A DNA stretch of 64,000 nucleotides from VYFG01 sp965248685 (GCA_965248685.1 CBDFKC010000002.1:806001-870000); one strand, 5' to 3'. Positions 48,222-57,826 are shown, counted from the stretch's first letter. The notes: generated by a model not told the origin, from the letters alone. Numbers and translations: made by a program.

Positions 48222-50045
48222 ATGTGTGGAATTATCGCTTATACCGGCTCAAACCAAGCTGGTCCCATTCTCATCGCGGGCCTCCGTCGACTTGAATATC
48301 GAGGATATGATTCCGCTGGCATTGCATTGCATTCCAGGGGCAAGATTCAAATTCATCGTGCCGCGGGCAAACTCCAAAAACTTGAGAATAGATTGCCAAA
48401 AAAAATGGCAGGTAAATCAGGAATGGGGCATACACGTTGGGCTACCCATGGAGAAGCCACCGACGAGAATGCACATCCACACATCAGCGAGCAAAATAAT
48501 ATTGCCATCGTACATAATGGAATTATTGAGAACGCCAGCGCACTGCGTGCGGAACTCGAATCCAATGGCGTTGAGTTTTCCTCACAAACCGATAGCGAAG
48601 TTCTGGCCCATCTAATTGCCTTGCAAAATGAGGAAACTCTATTGGAGTCTGTCAGGCAGGTTTTGTTGAAAGTTCAGGGTACTTATGGATTAGTCGTCAT
48701 GGACGCAAACAAGCCCGGAGAATTTGTTGCCGCGCGCAATGGAAGCCCGGTGATCATCGGCGTCGGAGAAAAAGAGATGCTGATCGCTTCTGACGCCAAT
48801 GCCATCCTTACCCATACCCGTGAAGTAGTACATTTGGATGACGGCGAACTGGCAATGATAACCGCAAAAGGGTTTGCTCTAAGCACCCTGGATTCTGCCC
48901 AGCGCACGCGACAATCGATTACTTTGGACCATGATATCCAAAGCTTGGACCGCGGTGGTTTTGCCCACTTTATGGAAAAAGAAATTAACGAACAACCATT
49001 CTCGGTTGAGCGCACTCTGAAGGGTCGCTTAGACCGACGTTTCAATACCGCTCATCTGGGCGGACTTAACCTTACCCCTCGGGAACTACTGGACATTCGT
49101 CGAATTAAAATACTTGGTTGTGGTTCAGCTTATTACGCTGGGATTAGCGGCGCCAATATGATTGAACAATTAGCGAGACTGCCGTCCAGCGCAGAACCCG
49201 CAGCAGAATTCCGCTACCGAAACCCTCTAATCGAATCCGACACGCTCTATATTGTGGTCAGTCAATCCGGTGAAACCTTTGATACATTAGCTGCACTGAG
49301 GGAAATTAAACGTAAGGGCGGTCGCATTCTGGGTATTAACAATGTAGTTGGCAGCACCATCGCTCGAGAGGTAGATGGAGGTATTTATATGCATGCTGGA
49401 CCTGAAATTTCTGTTGCTTCGACCAAGGCGTTTTCAAGCATGTTAGCCTGCTTCATGTTGCTCGCATTACAGCTCGGTCGGGTTCACGATATTTCTCCAC
49501 AGCAAGGCTCTGAACTTCTTGATGCTCTCGAATCTCTTCCCGAAACCATTACGAGTGCATTGTCCCAGGATGGGCCAATTGCCGTTCTGGCCAAGAAATA
49601 TAGTGGTATTAGTAGCGCTTTCTTTATTGGGCGCACCGACGCCTTTCCCGTTGCCCTAGAGGGGGCGCAAAAGCTCAAAGAAATATCCTATATCCATGCC
49701 GAAGCTTATCCAGCGTCTGAACTCAAACACGGCCCTTTGGCACTAATTGATCCCAATACGCCAACCATCGTAGTGTTACCAGATAATAATCTACTGGATA
49801 AATCATTGTCTTCACTTCAGGAGATTAAAGCGAGGAAGGGGCCGGTAATCGCAGTGACTAACTCGGATCATCCCGATATTGCTGAATTGGCCACCGACAT
49901 CATCCATGTCCCAAAGTGTCATGCCTTCTTATATCCCCTGGTAATGGGAGTCAGCCTCCAGCTATTTGCTTATCATTGCGCGATTGCAATGGGGAGAGAC
50001 GTTGATCAGCCCAGGAATCTGGCCAAAAGCGTCACAGTAGAGTAA
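48222..50045 (+). CDS. glmS: Glutamine-fructose-6-phosphate aminotransferase (isomerizing)
   Basis: GlmS makes glucosamine-6-phosphate, the entry to UDP-GlcNAc for peptidoglycan and lipopolysaccharide. The 607 residues comprise a class II glutaminase (Cys2 in MCGIIAYTGSNQAG; GHTRWATHG; HNGIIEN; TDSEVLAHL) and two SIS isomerase domains (GCGSAYYAGISG, SQSGETFDTL, SVASTKAFSSM, SELKHGPLALI) ending in the family tail NLAKSVTVE. ATG at 48222. No glmS ribozyme-like or GlmZ-like site was recognised. glmU is not adjacent. Confidence 0.97.
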   Translation: MCGIIAYTGSNQAGPILIAGLRRLEYRGYDSAGIALHSRGKIQIHRAAGKLQKLENRLPKKMAGKSGMGHTRWATHGEATDENAHPHISEQNNIAIVHNGIIENASALRAELESNGVEFSSQTDSEVLAHLIALQNEETLLESVRQVLLKVQGTYGLVVMDANKPGEFVAARNGSPVIIGVGEKEMLIASDANAILTHTREVVHLDDGELAMITAKGFALSTLDSAQRTRQSITLDHDIQSLDRGGFAHFMEKEINEQPFSVERTLKGRLDRRFNTAHLGGLNLTPRELLDIRRIKILGCGSAYYAGISGANMIEQLARLPSSAEPAAEFRYRNPLIESDTLYIVVSQSGETFDTLAALREIKRKGGRILGINNVVGSTIAREVDGGIYMHAGPEISVASTKAFSSMLACFMLLALQLGRVHDISPQQGSELLDALESLPETITSALSQDGPIAVLAKKYSGISSAFFIGRTDAFPVALEGAQKLKEISYIHAEAYPASELKHGPLALIDPNTPTIVVLPDNNLLDKSLSSLQEIKARKGPVIAVTNSDHPDIAELATDIIHVPKCHAFLYPLVMGVSLQLFAYHCAIAMGRDVDQPRNLAKSVTVE

Positions 50046-50096
50046 TGGATAAAGCCTCGAAAATTCACCATCGCTATACATTACCAACGCTGAAAC

Positions 50097-50867
50097 CTAC
50101 GCGCGATTACCGCCATCCATCACCAATGGATACCCAGTAACAAATTTTGCGTCATCGCTGGCAGCATACAGTACCAGGGCGGCAACCTCTTCGGGAGTAG
50201 CAACACGATTCAGCGGAACGCCATCCGCAGATTCCTTCAACCCAGCAGTTGGGCCTAACCCCCGCTGCTGGAATTCCCCCCTTAACATGGGCGTATCCAC
50301 ATCACCTGGACAAATTGGTACGACCCGAATATTGTCTCTGGCATAGTCTTTTGCCATTGCCCTCGACAATTGCAATACTGCTCCCTTGCTCGCACAGTAG
50401 GCGGAAAGGTGGTAACTACCGCTGAGCGCGGCATCAGATGCGATATTAATTATCACTCCACCACGTTTTTTCAAATAAGGAATTGAAGCGCGGCAGACAT
50501 AAAACACGCCGTTGACATTGGTGTTCATGGTTTCATGCCATTGTTGATCGGTAGTTTCTTCTACGGTTCCGTGGAAAATCACCCCAGCGCTATTAACAAC
50601 AATATCGAGTTCACCCAGTAAGTCGACAGTTTGCGTAACAACAGATCGGCAGAAGCCGTCATCGCCAATATCTCCTGAAATGAAATCGGCCTGAGAGTTG
50701 AAGCCCTTCAATCGGTTTACCAATCCACTACCCCTATCGATATTGCGACCGGTGCCAATCACATTGGCACCTTCCCGGGCGAATCCCAGAGCAATTGCCT
50801 CTCCAATTCCTGAAGTCGCACCAGTAACGAGTACATTTTTTTGGGCAAATCGCTTCGAATCTGTCAT
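50097..50867 (-). CDS. Short-chain dehydrogenase/reductase
   Basis: A classical SDR of 256 residues. NVLVTGATSGIGEAIALGFAREGANVIGTGRN is the cofactor site (favouring NADP by the Arg), VNSAGVI the structural NAG-like motif, NIASDAALSGSYHLSAYCASKGAVLQLSRA gives Ser and the YxxxK dyad, and VPICPGDVDTPM the C-terminal loop. The open frame extends to 50912, but MTDSKRFAQKN from the ATG at 50867 is the family-like start. It follows the 2-hydroxyacid dehydrogenase by 60 bases. Substrate unknown. Confidence 0.9.
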   Translation of the reverse strand: MTDSKRFAQKNVLVTGATSGIGEAIALGFAREGANVIGTGRNIDRGSGLVNRLKGFNSQADFISGDIGDDGFCRSVVTQTVDLLGELDIVVNSAGVIFHGTVEETTDQQWHETMNTNVNGVFYVCRASIPYLKKRGGVIINIASDAALSGSYHLSAYCASKGAVLQLSRAMAKDYARDNIRVVPICPGDVDTPMLRGEFQQRGLGPTAGLKESADGVPLNRVATPEEVAALVLYAASDDAKFVTGYPLVMDGGNRA

Positions 50868-50927
50868 ATCAATCAAGTGAGCAATAAAATTAATCCTACC
50901 GTAAATAACCAACGATCAGGAAATCGA

Positions 50928-51896
50928 CTAGGAATCGCTCATGACAAAACCGAGTTTTTTATCCACGACGTTCTGAAGCGGTCTGCCTGTAGTATATCTT
51001 CCAAGATTATTCAAAAACTGTGCAATCATATCCTGTTGAAACTCGTCATAGTCACCAGAGATATGGGGAGAGATGAACAGATTTTCTGCATCCCACAGTC
51101 CGCTATCCTCCGGCAGCGGTTCCTGTTTAAACACGTCCAGCATTGCACCAGCAATTTGGTGACTGGCCAAGGCCTCGATCAGCGCCGACTCGTCGACGGC
51201 AGTTCCTCGCCCAACATTGATAAAGCGAGCGGAGGGATTCATAGCTTCAAACATCTCACGACTAAAAAAATCTGATGTGTCATCTGTAGATGGCAAAACC
51301 CCGATCACCCAGTCAACCCGTTCTACTAAACCCATGGCAGCGTCAAGACTCTCGACCTTGCCAAATACACTATCATTATTCCGTTCATTCCGACCGACAC
51401 CGATTACCCTTACCCCAACCGCCTGCAGCAGCCCTGCGATGACCCGCCCAATGCTGCCAACGCCAAATATAATCGCGGTTTGACCACTTAATTGAGGGCT
51501 GATCTTGTAATCCCAGCGTCGATTAGACTGGGCTTGCATTGTTTTTGCAAATTGCTTGGTTTCCGCCAGCATGTAGCCGAGGACGTATTCCGCCATGGGT
51601 TGATCGAAAATCCCCCTGGCATTGGTTAGCGTCACATCACTATTTTTTAACCCATCGAACATCACCGCGTCGACACCAGCGCCGCACCAGTGAATCCACT
51701 TCAACTTCTTTGCACGGTCCCATTGATTTTGTAACTCTTTGCCACGATAGTTAAAACCAAGTAACACTTCGGTCTCTGGCAACTGGTCATGCAGTTGTTG
51801 TTCATCTGAGGCAAACGACAACGAAGCTATCTCACTCGCTTTTTCCAAACCAGGGGTATCTGATACTTGACTGGCGCCATTAACGAGTATTTTCAT
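50928..51896 (-). CDS. D-2-hydroxyacid dehydrogenase
   Basis: A 322-residue member of the D-isomer-specific 2-hydroxyacid dehydrogenases, reducing 2-keto acids such as glyoxylate or hydroxypyruvate with NAD(P)H. The cofactor motif is TAIIFGVGSIGRVIAGLL, with NARGIFDQPMAEYVLGYM before it and the catalytic Arg (NVGRGTAVDESAL), Glu (MLDVFKQEPLP) and His (SPHISGDY) after it. ATG at 51896, 18 bases after the cytochrome P460 gene. It resembles the glyoxylate/hydroxypyruvate reductase A branch; specificity is inferred. Confidence 0.9.
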   Translation of the reverse strand: MKILVNGASQVSDTPGLEKASEIASLSFASDEQQLHDQLPETEVLLGFNYRGKELQNQWDRAKKLKWIHWCGAGVDAVMFDGLKNSDVTLTNARGIFDQPMAEYVLGYMLAETKQFAKTMQAQSNRRWDYKISPQLSGQTAIIFGVGSIGRVIAGLLQAVGVRVIGVGRNERNNDSVFGKVESLDAAMGLVERVDWVIGVLPSTDDTSDFFSREMFEAMNPSARFINVGRGTAVDESALIEALASHQIAGAMLDVFKQEPLPEDSGLWDAENLFISPHISGDYDEFQQDMIAQFLNNLGRYTTGRPLQNVVDKKLGFVMSDS

Positions 51897-51914
51897 GGGA
51901 AAACATAATGAGTT

Positions 51915-52583
51915 CTACTGGGTCGTGATTCTATACTCTTCCGGCAAAAAAAATAGATGGTCCGAAGCCTCTCTGGTCAAATGGCAGCCGATACAATATT
52001 CAACCTTTTCGCTGTTCAATCCATTGGTTTCCCCCAGCATTTCACCGGTTGGCTGAATCTGGATGTACTTCCAGTCACCACTAACTGGATGAAAGCCCTC
52101 TTCCATTTTCTGCATGATGAATAGTGGCCCCAGAATAATTTCCTGGTTTCCCGCAATACTAAAACTGTCTTTGAACAAAATTGCCCCCTCGGAAAATTTC
52201 CCGGCATCTTCATACTGGGCGTAGACCTCAGCCTCGGCATTGCCATAATTATTAAGATAATGATTTCCATGGGACGCGGATAAATAGGGTGCGGTATTGA
52301 ATTGTTCCAGGGATTGATAGCGATTGATCCAGGGGACACCAGCTGAAAGATATCCTTTGGCCAATGCTTCCTTAATAATTAGATAGATTCTCGCCGCCTC
52401 ATCAGAATTAAGCTTCTCGGTGTTTTTTATTCTGGTATGCCTTCTGGGCGTCTCTATATCTCCGCTTACACTGCTGACTTCAACATCAGAAGACTGCTGG
52501 GCCAGTGTTTGAGTTACTGATAAAAGACTCAATGAAAGAATATAAAAAGTCGACAAGAATCGAGCCCAGGCGAAATTCGTCAT
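51915..52583 (-). CDS. Cytochrome P460 family protein, secreted monohaem
   Basis: A 222-residue periplasmic haem protein. The signal peptide (hydrophobic ILSLSLLSVTQTLAQ) is cleaved near residue 25. The P460 fold shows HGNHYLNNYGNAEAEVYAQ, KFSEGAILFKDSF, GPLFIMQKMEEGFHPVSGDWKYIQIQP and a single c-type haem site CIGCH. Cytochromes P460 oxidise hydroxylamine, and relatives bind NO. The open frame reaches 52655, but the ATG at 52583 has a strong AGAGGAG. A 2-hydroxyacid dehydrogenase follows by 18 bases. Confidence 0.85.
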   Translation of the reverse strand: MTNFAWARFLSTFYILSLSLLSVTQTLAQQSSDVEVSSVSGDIETPRRHTRIKNTEKLNSDEAARIYLIIKEALAKGYLSAGVPWINRYQSLEQFNTAPYLSASHGNHYLNNYGNAEAEVYAQYEDAGKFSEGAILFKDSFSIAGNQEIILGPLFIMQKMEEGFHPVSGDWKYIQIQPTGEMLGETNGLNSEKVEYCIGCHLTREASDHLFFLPEEYRITTQ

Positions 52584-52802
52584 AGCAACTCCTCTTTGGT
52601 GGTCAAGTTTATTCGTCCATTGCACATTGTTATCATGGCGTACTTCAATCCTCATTTAAAAAATAGACACCATCATCGATAGCAGGTTCCGATTATTAGC
52701 AAATGAACACCAAATAGAGCTGAAAAATGTGCAACAAAATCTTGTCGGGGCCGATATTTTTACACTCGAACATTAGACGCGCACCACAATGTTCCAAAGC
52801 CG

Positions 52803-52808
52803 TATAAT
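52803..52808 (+). promoter_or_regulatory. Perfect -10 box before the CMD-family gene
   Basis: TATAAT lies 34 bases before the ATG at 52843, the right place for a start near 52815. No good -35 lies 16 to 18 bases upstream, so an activator may be needed. The 259-base gap to the divergent cytochrome P460 gene holds nothing else recognised. Confidence 0.45.
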
Positions 52809-52842
52809 AAGCCGGATTACAATTCACTCACTTTGAATAACA

Positions 52843-53223
52843 ATGGATAAACAACGATTTGAACTTGGTATCACCCAACGAAAAGCGACCCTTGGCGCTG
52901 AATATGTAGAGAAAACCCTGGAGAACGCCGACGATTTTATGCGCCCTTTTCAAGAGATGATGACAGAATGGTGCTGGGGATTTGGCTGGGGGGATGATTG
53001 TATCGATGCTAAAACCCGGTCGATGATGAATCTAACCATGATAGGCGCCCTGGGGAAAATGCATGAATGGGAATTGCATTGTGCCGGCGCCATCAGAAAT
53101 GGTGTCAGTAAAGAAGAGTTACGCGCTATTATTCATGTTATCGCCATTTACTGTGGCGTCCCCCAGTCTCTCGAATGCTTTAGAGCCGCACGAAAGGTGA
53201 TGAGTGAAATGGGTATGGACTAA
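52843..53223 (+). CDS. Carboxymuconolactone decarboxylase (CMD) family protein
   Basis: A 126-residue all-helical CMD protein. KTRSMMNLTMIGALGKMHEWELHCAGAIRNGVSKEELRAIIHVIAIYCGVPQSL is the CMD core with the conserved Glu-His positions (ELH). It resembles PcaC-type decarboxylases of the protocatechuate pathway more than AhpD, as no CxxC is present. No other pca genes are near, so the substrate may differ. ATG at 52843. The last four bases overlap the convergent Lon-N-domain gene. Confidence 0.85.
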   Translation: MDKQRFELGITQRKATLGAEYVEKTLENADDFMRPFQEMMTEWCWGFGWGDDCIDAKTRSMMNLTMIGALGKMHEWELHCAGAIRNGVSKEELRAIIHVIAIYCGVPQSLECFRAARKVMSEMGMD

Positions 53224-53813
53224 TTGCTTAGTTTGATCAGATTATTTTCTTGCATAACCCGGAAAAGCTGATTTAATCTTTCACTACAGGGCATTTCAAG
53301 TAAGGCCTGTCTGCTTTCGATGGAGAGTGGTAATATTTCGGAAATTCGGCAACCGAGCCATTCTCCATCTTGCCATTGGGGTGGATTCTCTGTTAACCGA
53401 GCTTTAAATTCGTCACGTTCGTATAGATCACGTAAGAACGTGACCATAGATGGATATTTATCAGGAACATTCTGAGTGATTTCCTCCTTAAGCAAATTAA
53501 TTTCTGCCGTAATTAACTCGTCGGACTGGACTTGATGGCGGATAACGCTAAACCGTTTATCTCCGCGGCAGGACAGACCCAAATGTCCGTCTTCCAATTG
53601 GTCGAAGTCTTCAATCATTGCCAACGTACCGATTTCGTGGAATTGAGCGGCCTCGCCGGCTTCTTTCCCGTCACTAATTAATACCACGCCGAATGGAGAT
53701 TGATTCCGCATGCAATCACCCACCATGGACAAATACCGCGGTTCAAAAATCCTCAAGGGTAGCTGCCCTCCTGGAAACAGGACTGTGGTCAGAGGAAACA
53801 ACGGAATATGCAT
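53220..53813 (-). CDS. Lon N-terminal substrate-binding domain protein
   Basis: A 197-residue protein consisting only of a Lon substrate-binding (PUA-like) domain. The opening IPLFPLTTVLFPGGQLPLRIFEPRYLSMV and the later FGVVLISDGKEAG and GTLAMIEDF are the standard signatures. No AAA or protease domain follows, as in many proteobacterial stand-alone copies of unknown role. ATG at 53813, 11 bases after the methyltransferase, at the end of the long minus-strand run. Confidence 0.9.
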   Translation of the reverse strand: MHIPLFPLTTVLFPGGQLPLRIFEPRYLSMVGDCMRNQSPFGVVLISDGKEAGEAAQFHEIGTLAMIEDFDQLEDGHLGLSCRGDKRFSVIRHQVQSDELITAEINLLKEEITQNVPDKYPSMVTFLRDLYERDEFKARLTENPPQWQDGEWLGCRISEILPLSIESRQALLEMPCSERLNQLFRVMQENNLIKLSN

Positions 53814-53824
53814 TATTTTCTATC

Positions 53825-54475
53825 TCAGTCCGGACTACGGATGATCAACACTCTTGAGTCGATATTTTCTTTTTGAATGTAGCCGGCTTGAATAATTTCT
53901 TCCACAATAAACCCATGTTTCCTTGATTCATATTCAAGCGCCTCCTCCAGATTTAGCTCGCGCCATGCGGCGCCATTGACCGTTATGACACAGTGATGTC
54001 CCGGCTTAACCGCGTTGACAACATTAATCAAATGCTTCATTCCCGGAATGCTAAACGAAAACAAACCAACGCAAATAATACTATCGTATGGATCTGATAG
54101 CGGGAATGGAAGAGTAAAATCGTGTTGAATCAATTCCTGGTAAACTTTTCGATGGCGAGATATTTTAAGCATTTCCTCCGAAAAATCAGTTCCATCTACA
54201 TTTCTATAGCCCCTTTCCAATAACGTTTCGCCAACCAGGCCAGTGCCGCAGGCAACGTCGAGCACCCTGCTTTTTCGGTTTTCGACAACCTCACTAAATA
54301 TTTTAGCAGCATCAATATGGGCAACATAATCGAGGTCATTAACCAGATCAGTTTCATAACTATCCGCCCAGCGATTATATTTACCCAGTTTATCCTCGTC
54401 TGAGCTATACATCGAAGCGAGACGCTCATCAATTTTGTCTATGGAGAAATTCTCTGGGTCAGATTTGCTTGTCAT
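53825..54475 (-). CDS. Class I SAM-dependent methyltransferase (METTL27-like)
   Basis: A 216-residue methyltransferase. DKLGKYNRWADSYETDLVNDLDYVAH precedes the cofactor loop RVLDVACGTGLVGETLLERGY and VDGTDFSEEMLKISRHR; YDSIICVGLFSFSIPGMKHL is the later conserved block. This layout is seen in Williams-Beuren/METTL27-like proteins of unknown substrate. ATG at 54475 overlaps selD by 17 bases, so it belongs to the tRNA/selenium operon by position; whether it acts on tRNA is unknown. Confidence 0.82.
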   Translation of the reverse strand: MTSKSDPENFSIDKIDERLASMYSSDEDKLGKYNRWADSYETDLVNDLDYVAHIDAAKIFSEVVENRKSRVLDVACGTGLVGETLLERGYRNVDGTDFSEEMLKISRHRKVYQELIQHDFTLPFPLSDPYDSIICVGLFSFSIPGMKHLINVVNAVKPGHHCVITVNGAAWRELNLEEALEYESRKHGFIVEEIIQAGYIQKENIDSRVLIIRSPD

Positions 54476-56714
54476 TGTTCTCTATCATGATTGATTGTTT
54501 TTCCAGATCTAGTATTTGTCCTATTACACAGGCATCACAATAGCCTGATCGTGTTAGTTGCGTCAGGCAATCCATTGCCCGGTTTTTTGGTAAAATTCCA
54601 AGTAGTCCGCCACTAGTTTGCGGATCAAACAACAAAGGAAATTTCCAATTCGATCTAACTTGATCGACCACGCTAAATTTTTCAACATACCTGAAATTCG
54701 CTATAAATAGCGAGCTTTTGATACCTTTGTTTGACAAAATTCTTGCCCCAGGCAAAACCGGAATCTGAGATAATTCCACGCGACAACTTGCTCCCGTAGA
54801 AAGCATTTCTGTCAAATGTCCAGCGATGCCGAAGCCGGTCACATCAGTCATTGCAGTAACGCCGTGCCGAAGAAGAATTTCACTGGCCTGGGCATTGCTT
54901 AGCAGCATCGTGTTAATCCCATGCTGGACGGTTTCACTATCCGCCTCAGCCCGCATGTTTGCCGCCATTACAACGCCAATTCCTATTGCCTTGGTAATGA
55001 TCACTACTTGTTCAGTGGCGTTTGCCGCCTCTAGAGTATTGGGAATACCCGCTCCTGCCTGGGGATAGCCATTTACCACCATACCTATGGATAATTCGGC
55101 TGATTCACTGGTATGACCACCTGATAGCGCACAGTTGGCTGCATTTAACTCCCAGGCTATGCCATTCATTATCTGACCAAGGTCCCGTTCAATTACTTTA
55201 TCACTGGCATGGGGCAGTCCTGCCAATACCATCGCCGACTGAGGAATTGCACCTGCAGCGTACAAATCACTTAGCGCATGTATGGTTGCAATTCGGCCGA
55301 AAATCCAGGGGTCGTCGACCATACTTCGAATCTGGTCAACCGATTGTGCCAGCAATCGATTCGACGGGTCGATAACAGCAACGTCGTCTCGAGTAGACAG
55401 TCCGGCTATCATATCGGGGCGTTCTACAACACTGATATTATCAATCACCCGGGATAACACATCACCCGGTATTTTTGCACCACATCCACCGCAGCGCATC
55501 GTACTTTGGTGGTCTAATCTTTCTGGCTCACTAATTAATGAATCGGGTAACGCACCTGGTTTCATCAATGGCATTGGTGGTAATTTATTAAATCGATCCA
55601 TAAATCGTTGATCGATCCAGTGCTTCCAGTTCCAGACCCATTTTCCATTTACGCTTATCCTGCCTTTGCAGGCAATTGCACTTTGATCACCAAACGTCAA
55701 AATCGTTAAAAATTTATTCTGGGGACGATGAATGCCCAGAGACTTGCCAAGACAGGCCTTTTGCAGGTTTTCAAATAAAACAGGTCCCTGGCGAACGGCG
55801 AATACACCTGCCCGGGGCCGTGGATGGTTGATTTGAACAGCAACATCTCCCGCCGCAAAAACGTTGCTATGGGAAATTGATTGCAGCGAATCATTAATTT
55901 CAATAAAGCCGTCTTTTTGACAGCGTAACCCCGATTTAACAGGCCAATCAGGAGCCTGGGCTTCGGTACACCAGAGTATTTCATCCACTTCCAATCTTTG
56001 ACCCGATGCGGAGTGGAGCATTCCGGACTCAACCCGAATCACGCTAAATCCATTATGGCATTGAATATTTTTACGAAGACAGTTGGCAAGGGCAATCCTC
56101 TTTACCCGATCAGGGAAATCCACCAATGCGTGGTCTCGGATAATCCAGTGGAATTCATGATCATCGTCACCTACCTCGCGTTGAAGACCATGATGCATGG
56201 CCATTAGAATTTCAAATCCTCCGGCGCCGGCGCCGACCACAGCAATTTTTAATGATCTTTCGCTGGTCATTGCCCGTTGTTGTATCTGTTGCCAACGATG
56301 ATAAAACTGATGCACCGGTTTTACCGGTATAGTGAATTGCCTTGCACCAGAAACATTATCCAAACGAGGCGCCCCTCCAGTATCAATGGAAAGATAATCG
56401 AATCCTATATCGGGACGTTGTTCAAATTGGATGATATTTGTATTGGCGTCCACACCCAATGCTCTATCAACGACAAACCGAGTTCCAGCCCATTGGCATA
56501 ATCTGGCCAAATCGATATTGCTCTGGGTGACCGAGTAATGCCCGGCAATCAGTCCCGGTAACATGCCAGAATACGGGGTCAGCGAATCCTCGGACACCAG
56601 GGTTAACCTGACTCCCGGTATTGGTTGCATTCCCCACTTCCGTATGACAATTACATGGGCATGACCACCACCCAGTAAAACCACGTCCTTGACGATTGGA
56701 TTATTCTGCCTCAC
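54459..56714 (-). CDS. selD: FAD-dependent oxidoreductase fused to selenophosphate synthase SelD
   Basis: A 751-residue fusion. Residues 1-370 form an NDH2-like pyridine-nucleotide/FAD oxidoreductase (VLLGGGHAHVIVIRKWG; IAVVGAGAGGFEIL; VFAAGDVAVQ). From about 405 the SelD part makes selenophosphate from selenide and ATP: MRCGGCGAKIPGDVL, with Cys411 and Lys414 at the positions of E. coli Cys17 and Lys20, then AQSVDQIRSMVDDPWIFGRIA, ALSGGHTSESAELSIGM and FDPQTSGGLLG. The active residue is Cys, not selenocysteine. GTG start at 56714 overlaps mnmH by four bases. The flavin half probably delivers or reduces selenium, by inference. Confidence 0.95.
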   Translation of the reverse strand: MRQNNPIVKDVVLLGGGHAHVIVIRKWGMQPIPGVRLTLVSEDSLTPYSGMLPGLIAGHYSVTQSNIDLARLCQWAGTRFVVDRALGVDANTNIIQFEQRPDIGFDYLSIDTGGAPRLDNVSGARQFTIPVKPVHQFYHRWQQIQQRAMTSERSLKIAVVGAGAGGFEILMAMHHGLQREVGDDDHEFHWIIRDHALVDFPDRVKRIALANCLRKNIQCHNGFSVIRVESGMLHSASGQRLEVDEILWCTEAQAPDWPVKSGLRCQKDGFIEINDSLQSISHSNVFAAGDVAVQINHPRPRAGVFAVRQGPVLFENLQKACLGKSLGIHRPQNKFLTILTFGDQSAIACKGRISVNGKWVWNWKHWIDQRFMDRFNKLPPMPLMKPGALPDSLISEPERLDHQSTMRCGGCGAKIPGDVLSRVIDNISVVERPDMIAGLSTRDDVAVIDPSNRLLAQSVDQIRSMVDDPWIFGRIATIHALSDLYAAGAIPQSAMVLAGLPHASDKVIERDLGQIMNGIAWELNAANCALSGGHTSESAELSIGMVVNGYPQAGAGIPNTLEAANATEQVVIITKAIGIGVVMAANMRAEADSETVQHGINTMLLSNAQASEILLRHGVTAMTDVTGFGIAGHLTEMLSTGASCRVELSQIPVLPGARILSNKGIKSSLFIANFRYVEKFSVVDQVRSNWKFPLLFDPQTSGGLLGILPKNRAMDCLTQLTRSGYCDACVIGQILDLEKQSIMIENNDKQI

Positions 56715-57823
56715 TGAAGCCGTTTTACTCCCTGGCCATCTAACCAGTCGAGCACTTCGGATTCATTCCCCTGAAACAAAATCTTTGAAGTACGTCTGGA
56801 AAGTTGATAGTCGTACATCGGATCATAGTAATGTTCAAGCAATAATTTTATAAACGGTCTATATCCAGCTAAATCCTGGTCCCGACGATGTAGCTGAAGT
56901 GCCTGTTCGAGAAATTTACTGGCTTGTCCATAGCGTACGCCGCCTAATCGCCTCGAAATCTTTTGTAGGCTGTTGCGGTGACGATCTGTAAACTGATTAA
57001 ATCCTTTGTCACCGGATTCAATGTTTTGTATGCGCTGCAACAAATCAACCACATAATCCTGCACTCCAATATCTATCCGGCGCTCGATATCTGCTTGCAG
57101 AATGATCGTGGGAGATTCAAGCATTTTGTTCCAAAGTACTTCGGGCAAAGTCATCTTACCCACCAAACGCCCCTCTCCTTCGACAAATACTTGTTCCCTG
57201 TTTCTTAAACAACTCAGCTTAAGCATACGAATGGCCAACTCGTTTTCAAAATTAATTGTGGTTGGTTGGGGTTCCGCCATAGGCCCGAAACTGGAACCGC
57301 GATGATTCGCCAGGCCTTCGAGGTCTATGGAACGAGCTATCTTGTTCAATAGTATGGTTTTACCGGTACCAGTACGGCCGCTGATTAGTGTCAGGGGGGT
57401 TGACTCAACATCTTCCATAAATTGATCGATTAGGAATCGGCGCATTGCCTTATACCCGCCCTTAATATAGGGATACCTTATCCCGGCATCGGCCATCCAT
57501 TGCTGGGTAATTCTTGAACGCAGCCCACCACGAAAACAATACAGATAACCGTTGGGATTGTCCTCGGCAAATTTAATCCAGGCGTTAGTTCGAACACTCT
57601 GGGCCTTGGTGTCCACCAATTCTCGGCCTAGTTGGATCGCTGCTTCCTGGCCTTTGTTTTGGTAGCAAATCCCAACCAGATGACGTTCTGAATTAGACAT
57701 CAATGGAATATTACAAGCGGTTCCAAACGCGCCACGTTCAAATTCCACTGGCGCCCTTACATCGAGAAGAATAGCTTCTTCAAGGAAAATTTGGCGAAAG
57801 TCATCGCTGTCAGATCGATCCAT
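56711..57823 (-). CDS. mnmH: tRNA 2-selenouridine synthase
   Basis: MnmH (SelU/YbbB) replaces sulfur by selenium at the wobble 2-thiouridine of Lys, Glu and Gln tRNAs through a geranylated intermediate. The 370 residues contain an N-terminal rhodanese domain (LLDVRAPVEFERGAF; YLYCFRGGLRSRI with Cys96 matching the essential E. coli Cys97) and a P-loop domain (LISGRTGTGKTILLNKIA, VEGEGRLVG). ATG at 57823. The four-base overlap with selD ties donor and user together. cmoB lies three bases upstream. Confidence 0.95.
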   Translation of the reverse strand: MDRSDSDDFRQIFLEEAILLDVRAPVEFERGAFGTACNIPLMSNSERHLVGICYQNKGQEAAIQLGRELVDTKAQSVRTNAWIKFAEDNPNGYLYCFRGGLRSRITQQWMADAGIRYPYIKGGYKAMRRFLIDQFMEDVESTPLTLISGRTGTGKTILLNKIARSIDLEGLANHRGSSFGPMAEPQPTTINFENELAIRMLKLSCLRNREQVFVEGEGRLVGKMTLPEVLWNKMLESPTIILQADIERRIDIGVQDYVVDLLQRIQNIESGDKGFNQFTDRHRNSLQKISRRLGGVRYGQASKFLEQALQLHRRDQDLAGYRPFIKLLLEHYYDPMYDYQLSRRTSKILFQGNESEVLDWLDGQGVKRLQ

Positions 57824-57826
57824 GGA

